Shown here in pieces: positions 25,251 to 34,829 of a DNA stretch of 39,660 nucleotides; the first letter of the stretch is position 1, and every line of letters begins with the position of its first letter. The position numbers and the translations under genes are program-made. Under the pieces are notes generated by a model. The model worked only from the letters and a program-made list of their open reading frames with translations. It was not told where the DNA came from and did no database searches. The stretch is from Actinomycetota bacterium (GTDB lineage Bacteria; Actinomycetota; Actinomycetes; Actinomycetales; Microbacteriaceae): contig CANFVD010000011.1 in NCBI GenBank assembly GCA_947450345.1, positions 1 to 39,660 of the forward strand, given 5' to 3'.

Positions 25251-25257
25251 ATTATTA
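25251..25257 (-). promoter_or_regulatory. Possible internal promoter of infB
   Basis: TAATAAT on the minus strand in the 121-base gap between ylxR and infB. The expected start, about seven bases on, coincides with the first base of the leader hairpin. No good -35. Confidence 0.4.
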
Positions 25258-25327
25258 GCGGACGGTTCTCATTTCGAGCCGCTCATTAGTTGTCCATTGC
25301 CATTCAGCCTTGTCGTTAGAGGAATTC

Positions 25328-25588
25328 TCACCCACGGGTGTCGGTGAGAGATTGCCAATGCTGGTTGAGGTGCGCCATATCTGGCGCGTTGTGTCGAAGT
25401 GCCCGGGAGAATGCTCGCCGCGTGGTTGCCTGCTCCAGACACTGTCTGTCTGCGTGTAACCATGCGCCTCGCCCGTGTGCTGCTGCGGACGTATCCACAA
25501 CAACACTGCCCTCGACAATAACAAGCCTCACGAGTGATGACCGGTCATCCGTCGAACGGCATCCGATGCACGTTCTTACAGGATTCAT
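25328..25588 (-). CDS. YlxR-family (DUF448) RNA-binding protein
   Basis: 86 residues: MNPVRTCIGCRSTDDRSSLV at the N-terminus and GRGAWLHADRQCLEQATTRR in the middle, the typical YlxR signature. Members are small basic proteins between nusA and infB; the Streptococcus structure suggests RNA binding, and B. subtilis YlxR has been linked to gene regulation. The ATG at 25588 is itself part of a TAGAATG string, so a leaderless start is unlikely here; it is probably read from the nusA message (57-base gap). Confidence 0.9.
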   Translation of the reverse strand: MNPVRTCIGCRSTDDRSSLVRLVIVEGSVVVDTSAAAHGRGAWLHADRQCLEQATTRRAFSRALRHNAPDMAHLNQHWQSLTDTRG

Positions 25589-25645
25589 TCTACCCCCTCG
25601 CGCTGGCCGTCTCGGTCGAGACGGGAATCGCCGGTTGTTGCCGGT

Positions 25646-26644
25646 CTAGGACTCCATGACCGAGTCGGGTTGAATGTCGATCTTGGCTCCGGTGAGCTTG
25701 GCCGCGAGGCGCGCGTTCTGGCCGTCCTTGCCGATCGCCAGGGAGAGCTGGAAGTCCGGCACGAGCGCGCGAACGGCCTTGAGGTTGGCATCAATCACAA
25801 ACGAGCTCGTGACCTTGGCCGGGGACAGCGCGTTACCGACGAACGTGGCGAGGTCGGGCGAGTAGTCGACGATGTCAATCTTCTCGTCATTGAGCTCCTC
25901 GGTGACGGCACGCACACGACGTCCGAGTTCGCCGATGCAGGCTCCCTTGGCATTGATGGCGGGGTCGTTGGCCTTGACGGCGATCTTGGTGCGGTGGCCC
26001 GATTCGCGCGCCAGAGACACAATCTCAACGAGACCGCTGGCAATCTCGGGCACCTCGAGCGCGAAGAGTTTACGGATGAGTTGCGGGTGCGTTCGCGAGA
26101 CCGACACCTGCGGCCCCTTGTTGCCCTTCGACACCGAGGTGACATAAAAGCGCATGCGCTTGCCGTGCGAGTAATCCTCGGTGGAGACCTGCTCCTCGGG
26201 AACCATGATGGCCTCGACCGTGCCGAGGTCGACGTGGATCATGTGCGGGTTGGAACCCTGCTGAATCACGCCGGCAACAATGTCGCCCTCTTTGCCCTTG
26301 AACTCGCCCAGGACGGCTTCGTCCGCAATGTCACGCATGCGCTGGTTGATGACCTGCTTGGCCGCGTGCGCGGCAATGCGGCCAAAGTCGTCCGGTGTCG
26401 CCACACTCTCGCCGGTGAGGTTGCCCTCGTCGTCCCGCTCGATGGCAAAGATCGTGACGATACCCGTCTTGCGGTCGAGTTCGACGCGTGCCTCACGGAC
26501 CTCATCGGGGTCTGCCCCGGGAACCTGGGTCACGTGCTTCTGGTACGCCGTCAGGATGGCCTGCTCGATGATGACGACCAACTCGTCAAAAGGGATGCCC
26601 TTTTCGGATTCCATGAGCTTCAAGACTCTCAAGTCGATATCCAT
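25646..26644 (-). CDS. nusA: Transcription termination/antitermination factor NusA
   Basis: 332 residues from ATG 26644 (MDIDLRVLKLMESEKGIPFD), with GGAG about 5 bases upstream. N-terminal RNA polymerase-binding domain, S1 domain (EGDIVAGVIQQGSNPHMIHV), then KH domains with PGPQVSVSRTHPQLI-like motif, CIGELGRRVRAVTEELNDEK and SLAIGKDGQNARLAAKLTG. It lacks the C-terminal acidic repeats of E. coli NusA, as is normal for Gram-positive forms. The gene usually upstream, rimP, is not here; proS lies 104 bases away on the same strand. Confidence 0.96.
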   Translation of the reverse strand: MDIDLRVLKLMESEKGIPFDELVVIIEQAILTAYQKHVTQVPGADPDEVREARVELDRKTGIVTIFAIERDDEGNLTGESVATPDDFGRIAAHAAKQVINQRMRDIADEAVLGEFKGKEGDIVAGVIQQGSNPHMIHVDLGTVEAIMVPEEQVSTEDYSHGKRMRFYVTSVSKGNKGPQVSVSRTHPQLIRKLFALEVPEIASGLVEIVSLARESGHRTKIAVKANDPAINAKGACIGELGRRVRAVTEELNDEKIDIVDYSPDLATFVGNALSPAKVTSSFVIDANLKAVRALVPDFQLSLAIGKDGQNARLAAKLTGAKIDIQPDSVMES

Positions 26645-26748
26645 GGGGACTCCTCTATTCATACCTGCTGACGTGACGTGCACCACCGATGGGGTGGAGT
26701 GTCAAGCGTAACCGACGAAGGTCGGTCGAGAAAAACACGTACCGTCGT
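26645..26748 (-). other. Intergenic region proS-nusA
   Basis: 104 bases without a gene. On the minus strand it holds a 6-bp stem (ACCGAC/GTCGGT, about 26711-26726) without a following T-run, then TTGACA (26705-26700), a perfect -35 match. No well-placed -10 follows at 16-18 bases; TATGAAT close to the nusA Shine-Dalgarno is too far away to pair with it. nusA probably has a promoter here but I cannot fix it. Confidence 0.4.
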
Positions 26749-28515
26749 CTATCCGGCGGTGAGGTGCTCCACAACATCGGCCACGGCCACCTGCGTGCGC
26801 TGGTCGGAGCGCCGGTCCCAGACCTCGACAAGGCCCTCGGCCAGACCCTTGCCCACGATCAGGATGGTCGGGATGCCCACCAGTTCGGCGTCACCAAACT
26901 TGACTCCCGGCGACACCTTCGGGCGATCGTCGAGCAACACCTCGCGTCCGCGCGCCTCGAGCTCGGCCGAGAGCTGACTCGCCATGGCGAAGACGTCATC
27001 CTCCTTGCCGGTGGCAATGACGTGGATGTCGAACGGTGAGACCTGGGGCGGCCAGATGAGCCCCTTCTCGTCGTTGTTCGTTTCGGCCACGACGGCGAGG
27101 ATGCGCGTCACACCGATTCCGTAAGACCCCATGGTGACCGTGGCGAGCTTGCCGTCTTCGTCCTGCACCTTGAGCCCGAGGGCTTCGGCGTACTTGCGCC
27201 CAAGCTGGAAGACGTGGCCTATCTCCATGCCCCGCGTAATCGACACGGGACCCGAGCCGTCGGGCGCGGGATCGCCGTCGCGAACATCCGAACACTCGAT
27301 GACACCGTCGGGCGTGACATCGCGGCCAATCATCACGTTCGTCGCGTGTGAATCCGCAACGTTCGCACCGGTCAGCCAGGCGGATCCCTCAACCACGCGG
27401 GGATCCACGAAGTAGCGGAGCTTGCTCGTGCCGTGCTCGCCCAAGAACTGACCGGCCTCGGACCAGGGTCCGATAAAACCGCGCACGAGGCTCTTGTTCT
27501 TGGCGAAATCAGCATCGGTGGCGGGTTCCACCGCGGCGGGGCCAAAGAAGACCTCCACACGACCGAGGTCGACCTCACGGTCGCCGGGAAGACCGACAAC
27601 CACCAGTTCGCGCGTGCCGTCCAGGTGTGTGAGCGCGAGAACCACGTTCTTGAGCGTGTCAGCCGCGTGCCAGGCTCCCTCCTCGCGGGGGTACGACGCG
27701 TTCATCAGCAGGACGAGTTGATCAATGCTTCCGGCTCCCGGAGTGCTCACCACGGCCGCCGCCGGCTTGTCGGCAGTGGACTGCGCCGGTGGAGCTACCG
27801 TGCGAAAGGCTTCGACGTTGGCCGCATAACCCGCCGCTGTGCTGACGAACGAATCCTCGCCCACCTCGGTGGGGTGCAGGAATTCCTCGGACCGCGATCC
27901 CCCCATGGCTCCGGCGTCTGCCTGAACAATCACATAGTCGAGTCCGAGACGGGCAAAAATGCGCTCGTAGGCATCGCGCTGAGCCTGATAGCTGACGGCC
28001 AGACCCTCGTCGGTGAGATCGAACGAGTAGGCGTCTTTCATGGTGAACTCGCGGCCACGCAGGAGTCCCGCGCGGGGACGCGCTTCGTCACGATACTTGT
28101 CCTGGATTTGGTAGAGGCAGACCGGCAGGTCTTTGTAGGACGTGTAGAGGTCCTTGACCAAGAGCGTGAAGGCTTCTTCGTGGGTGGGCGCGAGAAGGTA
28201 GTCGGCGTCTTTGCGGTCTTTCAGTCGGAAGATGCCGTCGCCGTATTCGTCCCAGCGGCCCGTGGCCTCGTAAGGCTCCTTGGGCAGCAGAGCGGGAAAG
28301 TGGACTTCTTGTGCGCCAGCGGCCGCCATCTCCTCGCGGATGATGCGCTCCACTTTGGCCTTGACACGCAGTCCGAGCGGAAGCCAGGCAAAGATACCGG
28401 GTGCCTGACGACGGATATACCCCGCACGCAACAGCAGTCGGTGGCTGGTGACCTCGGCGTCGGCCGGGTCTTCGCGAAGGGTACGAAGGAAGAGGTGAGA
28501 GAGAAGCGTAGGCAC
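26749..28515 (-). CDS. proS: Prolyl-tRNA synthetase (bacterial type)
   Basis: 588 residues, class II synthetase. N-terminus [20 protein letters not shown], motif 1 region [20 protein letters not shown], motif 2 [20 protein letters not shown], the editing (INS) domain in the middle (about 230-390), motif 3 [15 protein letters not shown], and an anticodon-binding domain at the C-terminus. Charges tRNA-Pro. GTG start at 28515 with TAACAT exactly six bases before it; the TAA of that element is also the stop of the upstream MFS gene. Confidence 0.97.
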   Translation of the reverse strand: MPTLLSHLFLRTLREDPADAEVTSHRLLLRAGYIRRQAPGIFAWLPLGLRVKAKVERIIREEMAAAGAQEVHFPALLPKEPYEATGRWDEYGDGIFRLKDRKDADYLLAPTHEEAFTLLVKDLYTSYKDLPVCLYQIQDKYRDEARPRAGLLRGREFTMKDAYSFDLTDEGLAVSYQAQRDAYERIFARLGLDYVIVQADAGAMGGSRSEEFLHPTEVGEDSFVSTAAGYAANVEAFRTVAPPAQSTADKPAAAVVSTPGAGSIDQLVLLMNASYPREEGAWHAADTLKNVVLALTHLDGTRELVVVGLPGDREVDLGRVEVFFGPAAVEPATDADFAKNKSLVRGFIGPWSEAGQFLGEHGTSKLRYFVDPRVVEGSAWLTGANVADSHATNVMIGRDVTPDGVIECSDVRDGDPAPDGSGPVSITRGMEIGHVFQLGRKYAEALGLKVQDEDGKLATVTMGSYGIGVTRILAVVAETNNDEKGLIWPPQVSPFDIHVIATGKEDDVFAMASQLSAELEARGREVLLDDRPKVSPGVKFGDAELVGIPTILIVGKGLAEGLVEVWDRRSDQRTQVAVADVVEHLTAG

Positions 28516-28521
28516 GCCTCA

Positions 28522-28527
28522 ATGTTA
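28522..28527 (-). promoter_or_regulatory. -10 box of a leaderless promoter for proS, overlapping the MFS stop
   Basis: TAACAT on the minus strand, six bases before GTG 28515; its first three bases are the stop codon of the MFS gene. Confidence 0.55.
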
Positions 28528-29784
28528 GGCGGTGGGTGTGCCCCGAGTGCGCGCGCGCACGATGAGCACTGTGCTCGTCACACCGACGGTGAGCGCGATG
28601 GTCACGGCGTTGAGCAGGCCGTAGCCAAGGGCAGCGAGTGTAATTCCGGCGGCGGCTCCGGCGGCGGCTCCGGTGAAACTCATGATCGTGTCCGACAAAC
28701 CCTGCACCGTGGGGCGATCTTCCGGGGTCACACTCTCGGTCAGCAACGCCGACGCGGCCACCGTCGAGGCCGACCACCCCAGACCGAGGAGGATCATCGA
28801 CACCACGACGGCCGTCATGTCCTCCGGTGCCGCGGTATTGATCACGAGGGCGGCGAGCAAGATGACTTGCCCGACGACAATCACCGAGATGCGACCCCAG
28901 CGGTCAGAGAGCCAACCGAACAGGGGCGAGAACCCGTACATGCCGGCCGTGTGCAGGCTGACCGTGAGGCCGATGAGCGGCAAGACAACGTTCATCATCG
29001 ACAGGTGCACGGGAGTCATCGACATGATGGCCACCATCACGCCGTGGCTGAGGGCCATGGCCACCACGGCCGCGGCGGCCATGGGGGTGGCCCGAAGAAT
29101 TCCGAAGGCGGCTCCGATGCTGCGCTTGGTGGAGACCACCTCAACTCCGTCACGCACGCGCTGGGCACGCGCTTCGAGCAGGGGGTCCGGGCGCAGCCCG
29201 ATGGAGTAGAACACCACACCGACAACGTAGAAGAAGGCGGCAATGACGAACGCGCCCGCCAGGGTGGGAAGTCCGAGAATGAGTCCGAACGAGTTTCCGG
29301 GACCGATGAGGTTTGGGCCAATCACGACACCGATGGTGGTGGCCCAGACGACGAGCGAGAGGTCCCGCGCGCGCGTCGCGGGTTGGGCAAGGTCGGTGGC
29401 GGCGAAGCGGGTCTGGAGGTTGGCCGCGTTTCCGGCACCCACGAGGGCAATGCCCACGATGAAGAGCGGGAAGGATTGCGCCACGTCGGCGAAGACCACG
29501 ATGACCGAGCCAATGGCCGCAATACCCAGCCCGAGAGAGAGCGCCCAGCGTCGACCCCAGCGATTGGCGTAACGCGCGAGGGGGAAGGCGAGGAGTGCCG
29601 TTCCCAGCGTGGCGAACGTGGCCGAGAGTCCACCCAGTGCCGGAGTCCCGCTGATGTGTGCGGCCATGAGCGAACCGATGGAGAAGCTGGCTCCGGTGCC
29701 CAGCGCCCCCAAGACCTGCCCAATGGACAGAATGGTGAGGATTCTGCGCTGCAACCCTTGGCGAGTCGCGGTGGTCGTACTCAT
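28525..29784 (-). CDS. Major facilitator superfamily transporter
   Basis: 419 residues from ATG 29784 (MSTTTATRQGLQRRILTILS), with AGGGG about 11 bases upstream. About twelve helices. Motif A-like loops are visible in both halves: RYANRWGRRWALSLG after helix 2 and LFGWLSDRWGRISVIVVG after helix 8. The substrate is unknown; the fold and neighbours suggest drug/metabolite efflux only in a general way. It follows ispG by 13 bases, so both are probably co-transcribed. Confidence 0.88.
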   Translation of the reverse strand: MSTTTATRQGLQRRILTILSIGQVLGALGTGASFSIGSLMAAHISGTPALGGLSATFATLGTALLAFPLARYANRWGRRWALSLGLGIAAIGSVIVVFADVAQSFPLFIVGIALVGAGNAANLQTRFAATDLAQPATRARDLSLVVWATTIGVVIGPNLIGPGNSFGLILGLPTLAGAFVIAAFFYVVGVVFYSIGLRPDPLLEARAQRVRDGVEVVSTKRSIGAAFGILRATPMAAAAVVAMALSHGVMVAIMSMTPVHLSMMNVVLPLIGLTVSLHTAGMYGFSPLFGWLSDRWGRISVIVVGQVILLAALVINTAAPEDMTAVVVSMILLGLGWSASTVAASALLTESVTPEDRPTVQGLSDTIMSFTGAAAGAAAGITLAALGYGLLNAVTIALTVGVTSTVLIVRARTRGTPTA

Positions 29785-29797
29785 GCGAGTCACGCCC

Positions 29798-30946
29798 CTA
29801 GGACGTGATGACCTGAACCGATCCGGTCTCCGAGGCGGGCATGGATGCCGCAAGACGGTTGGCCTCTTCAATGAGCGTGGCCACAATCTCGGACTCGGGG
29901 ACTGTCTTGATGACCTCGCCCTTGACGAAAATCTGGCCCTTGCCGTTGCCCGACGCCACGCCGAGGTCAGCCTCGCGCGCCTCGCCAGGACCGTTCACAA
30001 CGCAACCCATCACAGCCACGCGCAACGGCACGCTCATGCCCTGAAGACCCTCGGTGACCTGCTCGGCCAGTGTGTAGACGTCGACCTGAGCACGGCCACA
30101 GCTGGGGCACGAGACAATTTCGAGCTTGCGCTCGCGCAGGTTGAGCGACTGGAGAATCTGGAGTCCGACCTTGACTTCTTCGGCCGGCGGTGCCGACAGG
30201 GACACACGAATGGTGTCGCCGATACCCTCGCCCAGCAGGATGCCAAAGGCCGTTGCCGACTTGATTGTGCCCTGGAACGACGGACCTGCTTCGGTGACCC
30301 CGAGGTGCAGGGGCCAGTCGCCGCGTTCCGCAAGGAGTCGGTACGCCTTGACCATGATCACGGGGTCGTTGTGCTTGACAGAGATTTTGAAGTCGTGGAA
30401 GTCATGCTCTTCGAACAGGCTGGCCTCCCACACGGCGCTCTCGACGAGTGCCTCGGGCGTGGCCTTTCCATACTTCTCGAGCAGACGCGGGTCGAGCGAA
30501 CCAGCGTTGACGCCGATCCGCACGCTCACGCCGGCGGCTTTGGCGCGGGCGGCAATTTCACCGACCTGGTCATCGAACTTGCGGATGTTTCCGGGGTTCA
30601 CCCGAACGGCGGCACAACCGGCATCAATGGCCGCATAAACATAGTTGGGCTGAAAGTGAATGTCCGCGATGACGGGGATCTGGCTCTTCCTGGCGATGAC
30701 GGGAAGCGCCTCGGCGTCGTCGCGGCTCGGCACGGCGACGCGGACAATGTCACACCCGGAAGCGGTGAGCTCGGCGATCTGCTGCAGCGTGGCGTTGATC
30801 TCAGTCGTGGGCGTGGTCGTCATCGACTGCACCGACACCTGGGCGTCGCCGCCGACCAGAACCTTTCCCACTTTGATCTGACGTGAGAGACGGCGCGGGG
30901 CAAGAACCTCGGGCTTGGCGGGCATTCCTAAATTGACGGCAGGCAC
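29798..30946 (-). CDS. ispG: 4-hydroxy-3-methylbut-2-en-1-yl diphosphate synthase IspG (GcpE)
   Basis: 382 residues. It converts MEcPP to HMBPP, the sixth enzymatic step of the MEP isoprenoid pathway. Cluster cysteines Cys280 and Cys283 ([10 protein letters not shown]) and Cys315 ([11 protein letters not shown]) with the following Glu are present, as are VSVQSMTTT and [13 protein letters not shown] in the TIM barrel. The GTG at 30946 is chosen over an ATG at 30925 because TAGGCT lies exactly six bases before it. With rseP and dxr it forms the dxr-rseP-ispG order common in actinobacteria. Confidence 0.97.
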   Translation of the reverse strand: MPAVNLGMPAKPEVLAPRRLSRQIKVGKVLVGGDAQVSVQSMTTTPTTEINATLQQIAELTASGCDIVRVAVPSRDDAEALPVIARKSQIPVIADIHFQPNYVYAAIDAGCAAVRVNPGNIRKFDDQVGEIAARAKAAGVSVRIGVNAGSLDPRLLEKYGKATPEALVESAVWEASLFEEHDFHDFKISVKHNDPVIMVKAYRLLAERGDWPLHLGVTEAGPSFQGTIKSATAFGILLGEGIGDTIRVSLSAPPAEEVKVGLQILQSLNLRERKLEIVSCPSCGRAQVDVYTLAEQVTEGLQGMSVPLRVAVMGCVVNGPGEAREADLGVASGNGKGQIFVKGEVIKTVPESEIVATLIEEANRLAASMPASETGSVQVITS

Positions 30947-30952
30947 GAGGCT

Positions 30953-30958
30953 AGCCTA
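30953..30958 (-). promoter_or_regulatory. -10 box of a leaderless promoter for ispG
   Basis: TAGGCT on the minus strand, six bases before GTG 30946, within the 25-base gap after rseP. Confidence 0.55.
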
Positions 30959-30971
30959 CGACGAATCCGGT

Positions 30972-32282
30972 CTAGAAGATGATGACCGGCTTGACGATGT
31001 CGGCGTAAATGAGCAGCGCACTCATGGCAATCATGATGACCACAACAACGAAGGTGATGGGCATGAGCCGTGCGATGTCAACCGGGCCGGGATCGGGCCT
31101 CTTGCGCAGACGTGCCCACCCGCGGCGGATGAGCTCCCACAGGGCTCCGGCGATGTGCCCGCCGTCGAGCGGGAGGAGCGGGATGAGGTTGAACACGAAG
31201 AGAGCCACGTTGAGTGAGGCGAGAATGCCCAGCAATGACGCAATCTTGCCGTCGGTCGATACCGCCGATGATCCCGCGATGTCGCCGGCGACGCGCCCGA
31301 CTCCCACCACCGAGATGGGGCCATCGAGTTGGCGCTCTTGAGTACCAAAAGCCGCCTCGCCCACGGCGACGAGTCGCTGAGGCAAGGTGACAATCATGCT
31401 GGCCGTGCCGGTCACGGTCTGCCCGACGAGAGGGAACGCTGCCGTGATGGGCTGAGGCTGCATGACCGTCGAGGGCGAGATGCCCACGAAACCGACCTCG
31501 TGAGTGAGCGCCTCTCCGTTGGGACCCGTGACGGGTGATCCGGCGTCGTCATAAACGGGGCGCGTCACCTCAACCGGCGTGACGGGCAGCATGAGCGTTG
31601 TACCATCGCGCTCGACGGTGAAGTTGAGCGTTGTGGCGGCCGCCGGAGCGATGGCCGTCGAGACGTCGGTCCACGTGCTCACCGGGGTGTCATTGATGGC
31701 AACGATGGTGTCGCCCGCCTTGAGACCCGCGAGGGCCCCGGGCGCGTCGGGCGTGGTGTCTGAGCACGTTTGGGTGGTCTCGATGCACGGGGACACCGCG
31801 GACAGGGTGCTCGTCGCCTGCGGCATTCCGAATCCCATGACGATGATGGCAAAAAGGACAAACGCCAACACGAGGTTCATGAACGGACCGCCGAACATGA
31901 TGATGATGCGCTTCCAGACGGGGAGTCGATAGAAGAGACGATCGGGGTTGACGTTTTCTGCGCTCTCGGCACTCACGTCGCGCGCGTCTTGGACCATCTT
32001 GCCGAAGAGTCCGCGGGCTCCGGCCTTGGCACGCGCCTTTCCGGGCGGGAACATACCCGCCATCGAAATGTAGCCGCCAAGCGGCAACGCCTTGATGCCG
32101 TACTCCGTCTCTCCCCATTTCTTGCGAAACAGGGTGGGACCGAAACCGATCATGTACTGAGCGACTTTGACCCGGAAGATTTTGGCGGGAATGAGGTGGC
32201 CCAGTTCGTGCAGACCAATGGATACGGAGAGTCCAATAAGAAAGATCACCACGCCGAGGAGGAAGGGCCAGAAATTCGTCAC
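30972..32282 (-). CDS. Site-2 intramembrane zinc metalloprotease (RseP/Rip1-like)
   Basis: 436 residues. The zinc motif H25-E-x-x-H29 (GLHELGHLIPAKIF) is in helix 1 and the third ligand LDG at 372-374 (LPLDGGHIAGAL). One PDZ domain lies near 180-210 (PGALAGLKAGDTIVAINDTP), with further helices near 126-152, 347-370 and 410-433. Such proteases cleave anti-sigma factors and other single-span proteins inside the membrane; the substrate here is unknown. GTG start at 32282 with TAGTCT exactly six bases before. Sits between dxr and ispG as in Mycobacterium tuberculosis. Confidence 0.95.
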   Translation of the reverse strand: MTNFWPFLLGVVIFLIGLSVSIGLHELGHLIPAKIFRVKVAQYMIGFGPTLFRKKWGETEYGIKALPLGGYISMAGMFPPGKARAKAGARGLFGKMVQDARDVSAESAENVNPDRLFYRLPVWKRIIIMFGGPFMNLVLAFVLFAIIVMGFGMPQATSTLSAVSPCIETTQTCSDTTPDAPGALAGLKAGDTIVAINDTPVSTWTDVSTAIAPAAATTLNFTVERDGTTLMLPVTPVEVTRPVYDDAGSPVTGPNGEALTHEVGFVGISPSTVMQPQPITAAFPLVGQTVTGTASMIVTLPQRLVAVGEAAFGTQERQLDGPISVVGVGRVAGDIAGSSAVSTDGKIASLLGILASLNVALFVFNLIPLLPLDGGHIAGALWELIRRGWARLRKRPDPGPVDIARLMPITFVVVVIMIAMSALLIYADIVKPVIIF

Positions 32283-32288
32283 GAGGCG

Positions 32289-32294
32289 AGACTA
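32289..32294 (-). promoter_or_regulatory. -10 box of a leaderless promoter for the site-2 protease
   Basis: TAGTCT on the minus strand, six bases before GTG 32282, in the 52-base gap after dxr. Confidence 0.55.
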
Positions 32295-32334
32295 CGCGGA
32301 ATGTCTGACAGTTTCCCGCACCGGGTCTGAGGGT

Positions 32335-33420
32335 TTACCGGTGGTCGATGACGTCGCGTGCCGTCGCTCGTGCCCACGCATCGACATCCAACAAAAGTTC
32401 GCGCGAGAGAGCGTCGGTGGGTGCGGTGTGGACGTCGAGTACTCGCTTGACCGTATCCACGATGTCGGTGAATCCGAGGCGACCCGCGTGGAAAGCGAGG
32501 ACGGCCACTTCGTTCGCCGCATTCATGACGGCCGGGAACGTTCCGCCCTGCGCGCCCACCGACTTGGCCAGGGCCACAGCGGGGAAGGCGACCTCGTCGA
32601 GCGGTTCGAAGGTCCACGTGTGCGCGGACGTCCAGTCGACGGCGGCCGTGACGTGAGGCACGCGTCGGGGCCAGTCGAGACCGAGCGCGATGGGCAGCTT
32701 CATGTCGGGCGGTGAGGCCTGAGCCAGGGTTGATCCGTCGACGAATTCCACCATGGAGTGAATCACGGACTGGGGATGCACGGTCACAGAAATGTCGGCG
32801 TAATCGATGTCGAACAGGAGGCTCGCCTCAATAACCTCCAGGCCCTTATTCATGAGCGTGGCGGAGTTGGTGGTCACCATGAGTCCCATGTCCCACGTGG
32901 GATGTGCGAGTGCCTCCTGCGGCGTCACGTCGCGCAGTTCTTTTGGCGATCGGCCACGGAAGGGTCCGCCCGAGGCCGTGAGTACCAGGCGTCGCACCTC
33001 ACCGTGCGTGCCCGAAACAAGACACTGCGCGATGGCGGAGTGTTCGCTGTCTACCGGAACGATTTGCCCCGGTGCGGCGGCCGCCGTGACCAGCGATCCA
33101 CCAATAATCAAACTTTCCTTGTTGGCAAGCGCCAGCGTCATGCCGCGCTCGAGCGTGGCGAGCGTGGGGCCAAGCCCGACAGCCCCGGTCATGCCGTTAA
33201 GAACCACGTCGGCATCCACCGCCCGCACGAGATCTTCGGACGCGTCGGCGCCCAGCGCCGTGTGTGTCACGCCATGGGCCCGCGCCTGCTCGGCCAGTAA
33301 CTCGGCCTGCGTTCCCGCAGAGAGGCCCACCACCTGAAAGCGATCAGGGTTTGCCGAAATCACCTCGAGCGCTTGCGTGCCAATGGAACCGGTGGAACCC
33401 AGAATGATGACGCGACGCAC
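32335..33420 (-). CDS. dxr: 1-deoxy-D-xylulose 5-phosphate reductoisomerase
   Basis: 361 residues from GTG 33420 ([20 protein letters not shown]). It makes MEP from DXP with NADPH, the committed step of the MEP pathway. Visible: the NADPH loop [20 protein letters not shown], the metal/substrate site [13 protein letters not shown], and [11 protein letters not shown]. An in-frame ATG at 33450 would leave only 22 bases to the divergent gabT start and would overlap its promoter, so the GTG that opens the Rossmann fold is preferred. Confidence 0.95.
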   Translation of the reverse strand: MRRVIILGSTGSIGTQALEVISANPDRFQVVGLSAGTQAELLAEQARAHGVTHTALGADASEDLVRAVDADVVLNGMTGAVGLGPTLATLERGMTLALANKESLIIGGSLVTAAAAPGQIVPVDSEHSAIAQCLVSGTHGEVRRLVLTASGGPFRGRSPKELRDVTPQEALAHPTWDMGLMVTTNSATLMNKGLEVIEASLLFDIDYADISVTVHPQSVIHSMVEFVDGSTLAQASPPDMKLPIALGLDWPRRVPHVTAAVDWTSAHTWTFEPLDEVAFPAVALAKSVGAQGGTFPAVMNAANEVAVLAFHAGRLGFTDIVDTVKRVLDVHTAPTDALSRELLLDVDAWARATARDVIDHR

Positions 33421-33460
33421 GGTACTTATCTTTGCACCCCCATGCAGCATGTCGGGCTCC

Positions 33461-33466
33461 TAGAAT
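33461..33466 (+). promoter_or_regulatory. -10 box of a leaderless promoter for gabT
   Basis: TAGAAT, six bases, then ATG 33473. One of the best matches to the pattern in the window. Confidence 0.6.
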
Positions 33467-33472
33467 TGCCTT

Positions 33473-34819
33473 ATGACGACAACAGCGCAGAGCCAGGCCC
33501 CCATCACGCAAGAACGGCTGATTCGCACCGCGATTCCCGGCCCCCAATCACAGGCCATGCACGCCCGTCGCGCCGAGGTCATTCCTCCCGGTGTGGGCGC
33601 CGCCCTGCCGGTGTACATCGCTGCCGCCCACGAGTCGATCGTGGTCGACATCGACGGCAATCAGTTCATCGACTTCGCTTCGGGAATTGGTGTGACCACG
33701 ATTGGTCACACCGACGATGCCGTGGTGGCCGCGGTCGCGGAACAGGCAGCGCTGTTCACTCACACGTGCTTCACCGTGACCCCCTACGAGGGATACGTGC
33801 GCGTTGCCGAACTTCTTGCTCAGCACACTCCCGGAACACACGCGAAGCGCACCATGCTGTGCAACTCGGGCGCCGAGGCCGTGGAAAACGCGGTCAAGAT
33901 TGCCCGCAAGTACACCGGCAAGAACGCAATCGGCGTTCTCGACCACGCGTACCACGGTCGTACCAACATGACCATGGCCATGAACTTCAAGAACAGCCCC
34001 TATGCCACGGGCTTCGGCTCGCTGGGAACATCCGTATTCCGGGCGCCCAACTCGTACCCGTATCAGGATGGGCTCTCGGGTGAAGAAGCCGCCGAGCGAA
34101 CCATCTGGTACTTCGAGAAGCAGGTCGGCGCTGCCGACCTCGCGGCCATCTTTGCCGAGCCCATCCAGGGCGAGGGCGGATTCATGGTTCCCGCCGACGG
34201 CTACCTCACCCTGCTTCAGGAGTGGTGCCACAAGAACAACGTGGTCTTCGTTGCTGACGAGGTGCAGAGCGGCATGGCTCGTTCGGGCACCTACTTCGCC
34301 TCGGAAGGACTGGGACTCGTCCCCGACCTGATGACCGTAGCCAAGGGCATCGCCGGCGGAATGCCGCTGGCCGGCGTTGTTGGCCGCGCCGACATCATGG
34401 ACGCCGCTCACCCCGGTGGACTCGGCGGAACGTTTGGCGGAAACCCCGTCTCCTGCGCGGCATCCGTCGCGGTGTTCGACCAGATTGAACGACTCAACCT
34501 GCTCGGCGAGGCCAAGCGAGTTGAGAATACGCTGACCGCCGGCCTGACCGCCCTGCAGAAGAAATACCCGCTCATCGGCGAGGTGCGCGGACGCGGCGCC
34601 ATGATTGCCATCGAGCTGGTGATCCCCGGCACCAAGAAGCCCGACGCCGCTGCCGTGAAGCACGTCGTCGACCATGGGTTCCAGAACGGCTTGCTTTTGC
34701 TTAACGCGGGCACGAACTACAACGTTCTGCGCTTCCTCCCCAATGTGCGCATGACCGATGAGCTCATTAACGACGCCATGAGCGTGCTCGACGACGCTTT
34801 CGCCAGTTACACGAAGTGA
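33473..34819 (+). CDS. gabT: 4-aminobutyrate aminotransferase
   Basis: 448 residues, class III aminotransferase. It moves the amino group of GABA to 2-oxoglutarate, giving succinate semialdehyde and glutamate. PLP lysine Lys291 (TVAKGIAGGMPLAG), Asp262 (VADEVQSGMAR), phosphate-binding CNSGAEAVENAVK, and HAYHGRTNMTMAMN are present. The start is fixed by TAGAAT. No gabD (succinate semialdehyde dehydrogenase) or GABA permease is adjacent; ald follows 10 bases downstream, so the two probably form one operon. Confidence 0.9.
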   Translation: MTTTAQSQAPITQERLIRTAIPGPQSQAMHARRAEVIPPGVGAALPVYIAAAHESIVVDIDGNQFIDFASGIGVTTIGHTDDAVVAAVAEQAALFTHTCFTVTPYEGYVRVAELLAQHTPGTHAKRTMLCNSGAEAVENAVKIARKYTGKNAIGVLDHAYHGRTNMTMAMNFKNSPYATGFGSLGTSVFRAPNSYPYQDGLSGEEAAERTIWYFEKQVGAADLAAIFAEPIQGEGGFMVPADGYLTLLQEWCHKNNVVFVADEVQSGMARSGTYFASEGLGLVPDLMTVAKGIAGGMPLAGVVGRADIMDAAHPGGLGGTFGGNPVSCAASVAVFDQIERLNLLGEAKRVENTLTAGLTALQKKYPLIGEVRGRGAMIAIELVIPGTKKPDAAAVKHVVDHGFQNGLLLLNAGTNYNVLRFLPNVRMTDELINDAMSVLDDAFASYTK

Positions 34820-34829
34820 CGCGACTCTC

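Noticed and set aside
26711-26726. Stem ACCGAC/GTCGGT after proS considered as a terminator
   Set aside because: The run of T lies before rather than after the stem on the proS strand, so it does not have intrinsic terminator layout.
27433-29808. Plus-strand open frame of 791 codons opposite proS and the MFS gene
   Set aside because: It spans two unrelated real genes on the other strand and shows no domain; a shadow.
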